Positions 63,384 to 64,000 of a stretch of DNA of 64,000 nucleotides are shown one piece after another. The position numbers were made by a program, and so were the translations under genes. The notes below the pieces were generated by a model. The model did not search any database. It was not told where the DNA came from and saw only the letters and a list, made by a program, of their open reading frames with translations. How positions within the stretch are numbered: position 1 is the first letter of the stretch; each line of letters begins with the position of its first letter. Source of the stretch: Erigeron canadensis (lineage: Eukaryota > Streptophyta > Magnoliopsida > Asterales > Asteraceae); contig NC_057762.1 of NCBI RefSeq assembly GCF_010389155.1, positions 38,996,055 through 39,060,054 of the forward strand, in the 5' to 3' direction.

Positions 63384-64000
63384 GTTGCATATGAAAAACA
63401 ACTCCAGGTTTTTGGAAAATGTAGAGATTAGAGAACAAGTGGTTTATATTTGGTTTCTACCTGAACAGTAGTTGCTAGCTGTATAATGATTTTATTGTGA
63501 CTGTTATTTTTAGTCATGTCATCACAGATCAACATCTTCAAGTACCAACAACGAATTAGTAACTATCTGACAACAAAGTCTGACTATGTAATACTACACA
63601 AAAAGTTCCCATTATGGCATTATGTTCGACTTTTTAGATACTAATGACAGATACATGTAAGATACCTGTTACATAGAACAAATAAGAACAGACAGAAGAT
63701 GACAGAACTTTACAAACCCACTACTGGGTGTTTCATGAACAATTTTCATTCAAGTATATATATATATATATATATATAGTAATACTGATTCATGTCTTTT
63801 ACATTGCAAGAATATTTAAATCAATGCAACTTGACATGAATCAGCTTATGAAAGCTTTCCGAGTCAACTAAAATGCAGTAATGTTTATAAGCATTATCAA
63901 ATGGAGTTTCAACATACACAAATCATGAGTTTCTACATTAGAACCAAATTAATAATGAAAAATGATTGACATAAATCATCATGTTTTTGTTGTTACCATA
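63384..64000. other. Non-coding end of the window
   Basis: Probable further intron or intergenic DNA, with a (TA)n tract at about 63757-63778. No exon was recognised. Confidence 0.4.

Overview
The window is nuclear DNA from a flowering plant. It is AT-rich, with GT-AG introns, plant-specific gene families (remorin, HECATE bHLH, AREB/ABF bZIP, plant mobile domain) and a dense mixture of plant transposons. The retroelement and repeat style suggests an Asteraceae-type eudicot, but that is an impression, not something the sequence proves. No rRNA, free-standing tRNA or CRISPR array was seen.

Layout. 1-2978: non-coding. 2979-6285: a complete Mutator-like element with 212-bp terminal inverted repeats and a 9-bp target duplication. 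It carries a plant-mobile-domain (PMD) gene that has one in-frame stop near its 3' end. 6465-7600: a hAT-like remnant followed by a fold-back element whose loop holds a cluster of small hairpins. 7601-11200: mostly empty, with one small signal-peptide-like ORF. 11463-12212 (+): an intronless HECATE-type bHLH gene. 12213-19862: intergenic, with a CACTA-like inverted repeat and a perfect 74-bp tandem duplication. 19863-25776 (-): a seven-exon remorin gene (581 aa) whose 3-kb second intron holds a PIF/Harbinger element with TAA target duplications and a broken ORF1. 29508-34179 (-): an 11-exon trimethylguanosine synthase (TGS1) with a WW domain, 578 aa. 35527-about 37500: a Ty3/gypsy-type solo LTR with two hairpin arrays. 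37652-38023: a hAT MITE. 38434-38812: a small Helitron. 39215-39395: a MITE. 39846-43385: a duplicated segment flanking a roughly 0.5-kb higher-order tandem repeat. 45863-47934 (-): an AREB/ABF-type bZIP gene (421 aa, four coding exons) with a MITE in its 5'-leader intron. 48700-55460: mostly empty. 55462-58009: Helitron ends. 58080-60243 (-): a second LTR of the same family as 35527, preceded by its polypurine tract. 62197-62373 (-): the last exon of a DCL-like (DUF3223) gene whose 5' part is not found in this window. 63113-63374: a tRNA-derived SINE.

The genes do not form a pathway. They are independent loci: the bHLH and bZIP are regulators, TGS1 caps small nuclear and nucleolar RNAs, the remorin is a plasma-membrane scaffold, and the DCL-like protein belongs to a family linked to plastid rRNA maturation. 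Exon models were built by hand. Each has GT-AG junctions and keeps its reading frame throughout.

The most unusual theme is arrays of short palindromes inside mobile elements: 7239-7415, 36441-36560, 37171-37370, 58613-58684 and the terminal repeats of the 2979-6285 element. In several arrays the two stem arms change together from copy to copy.
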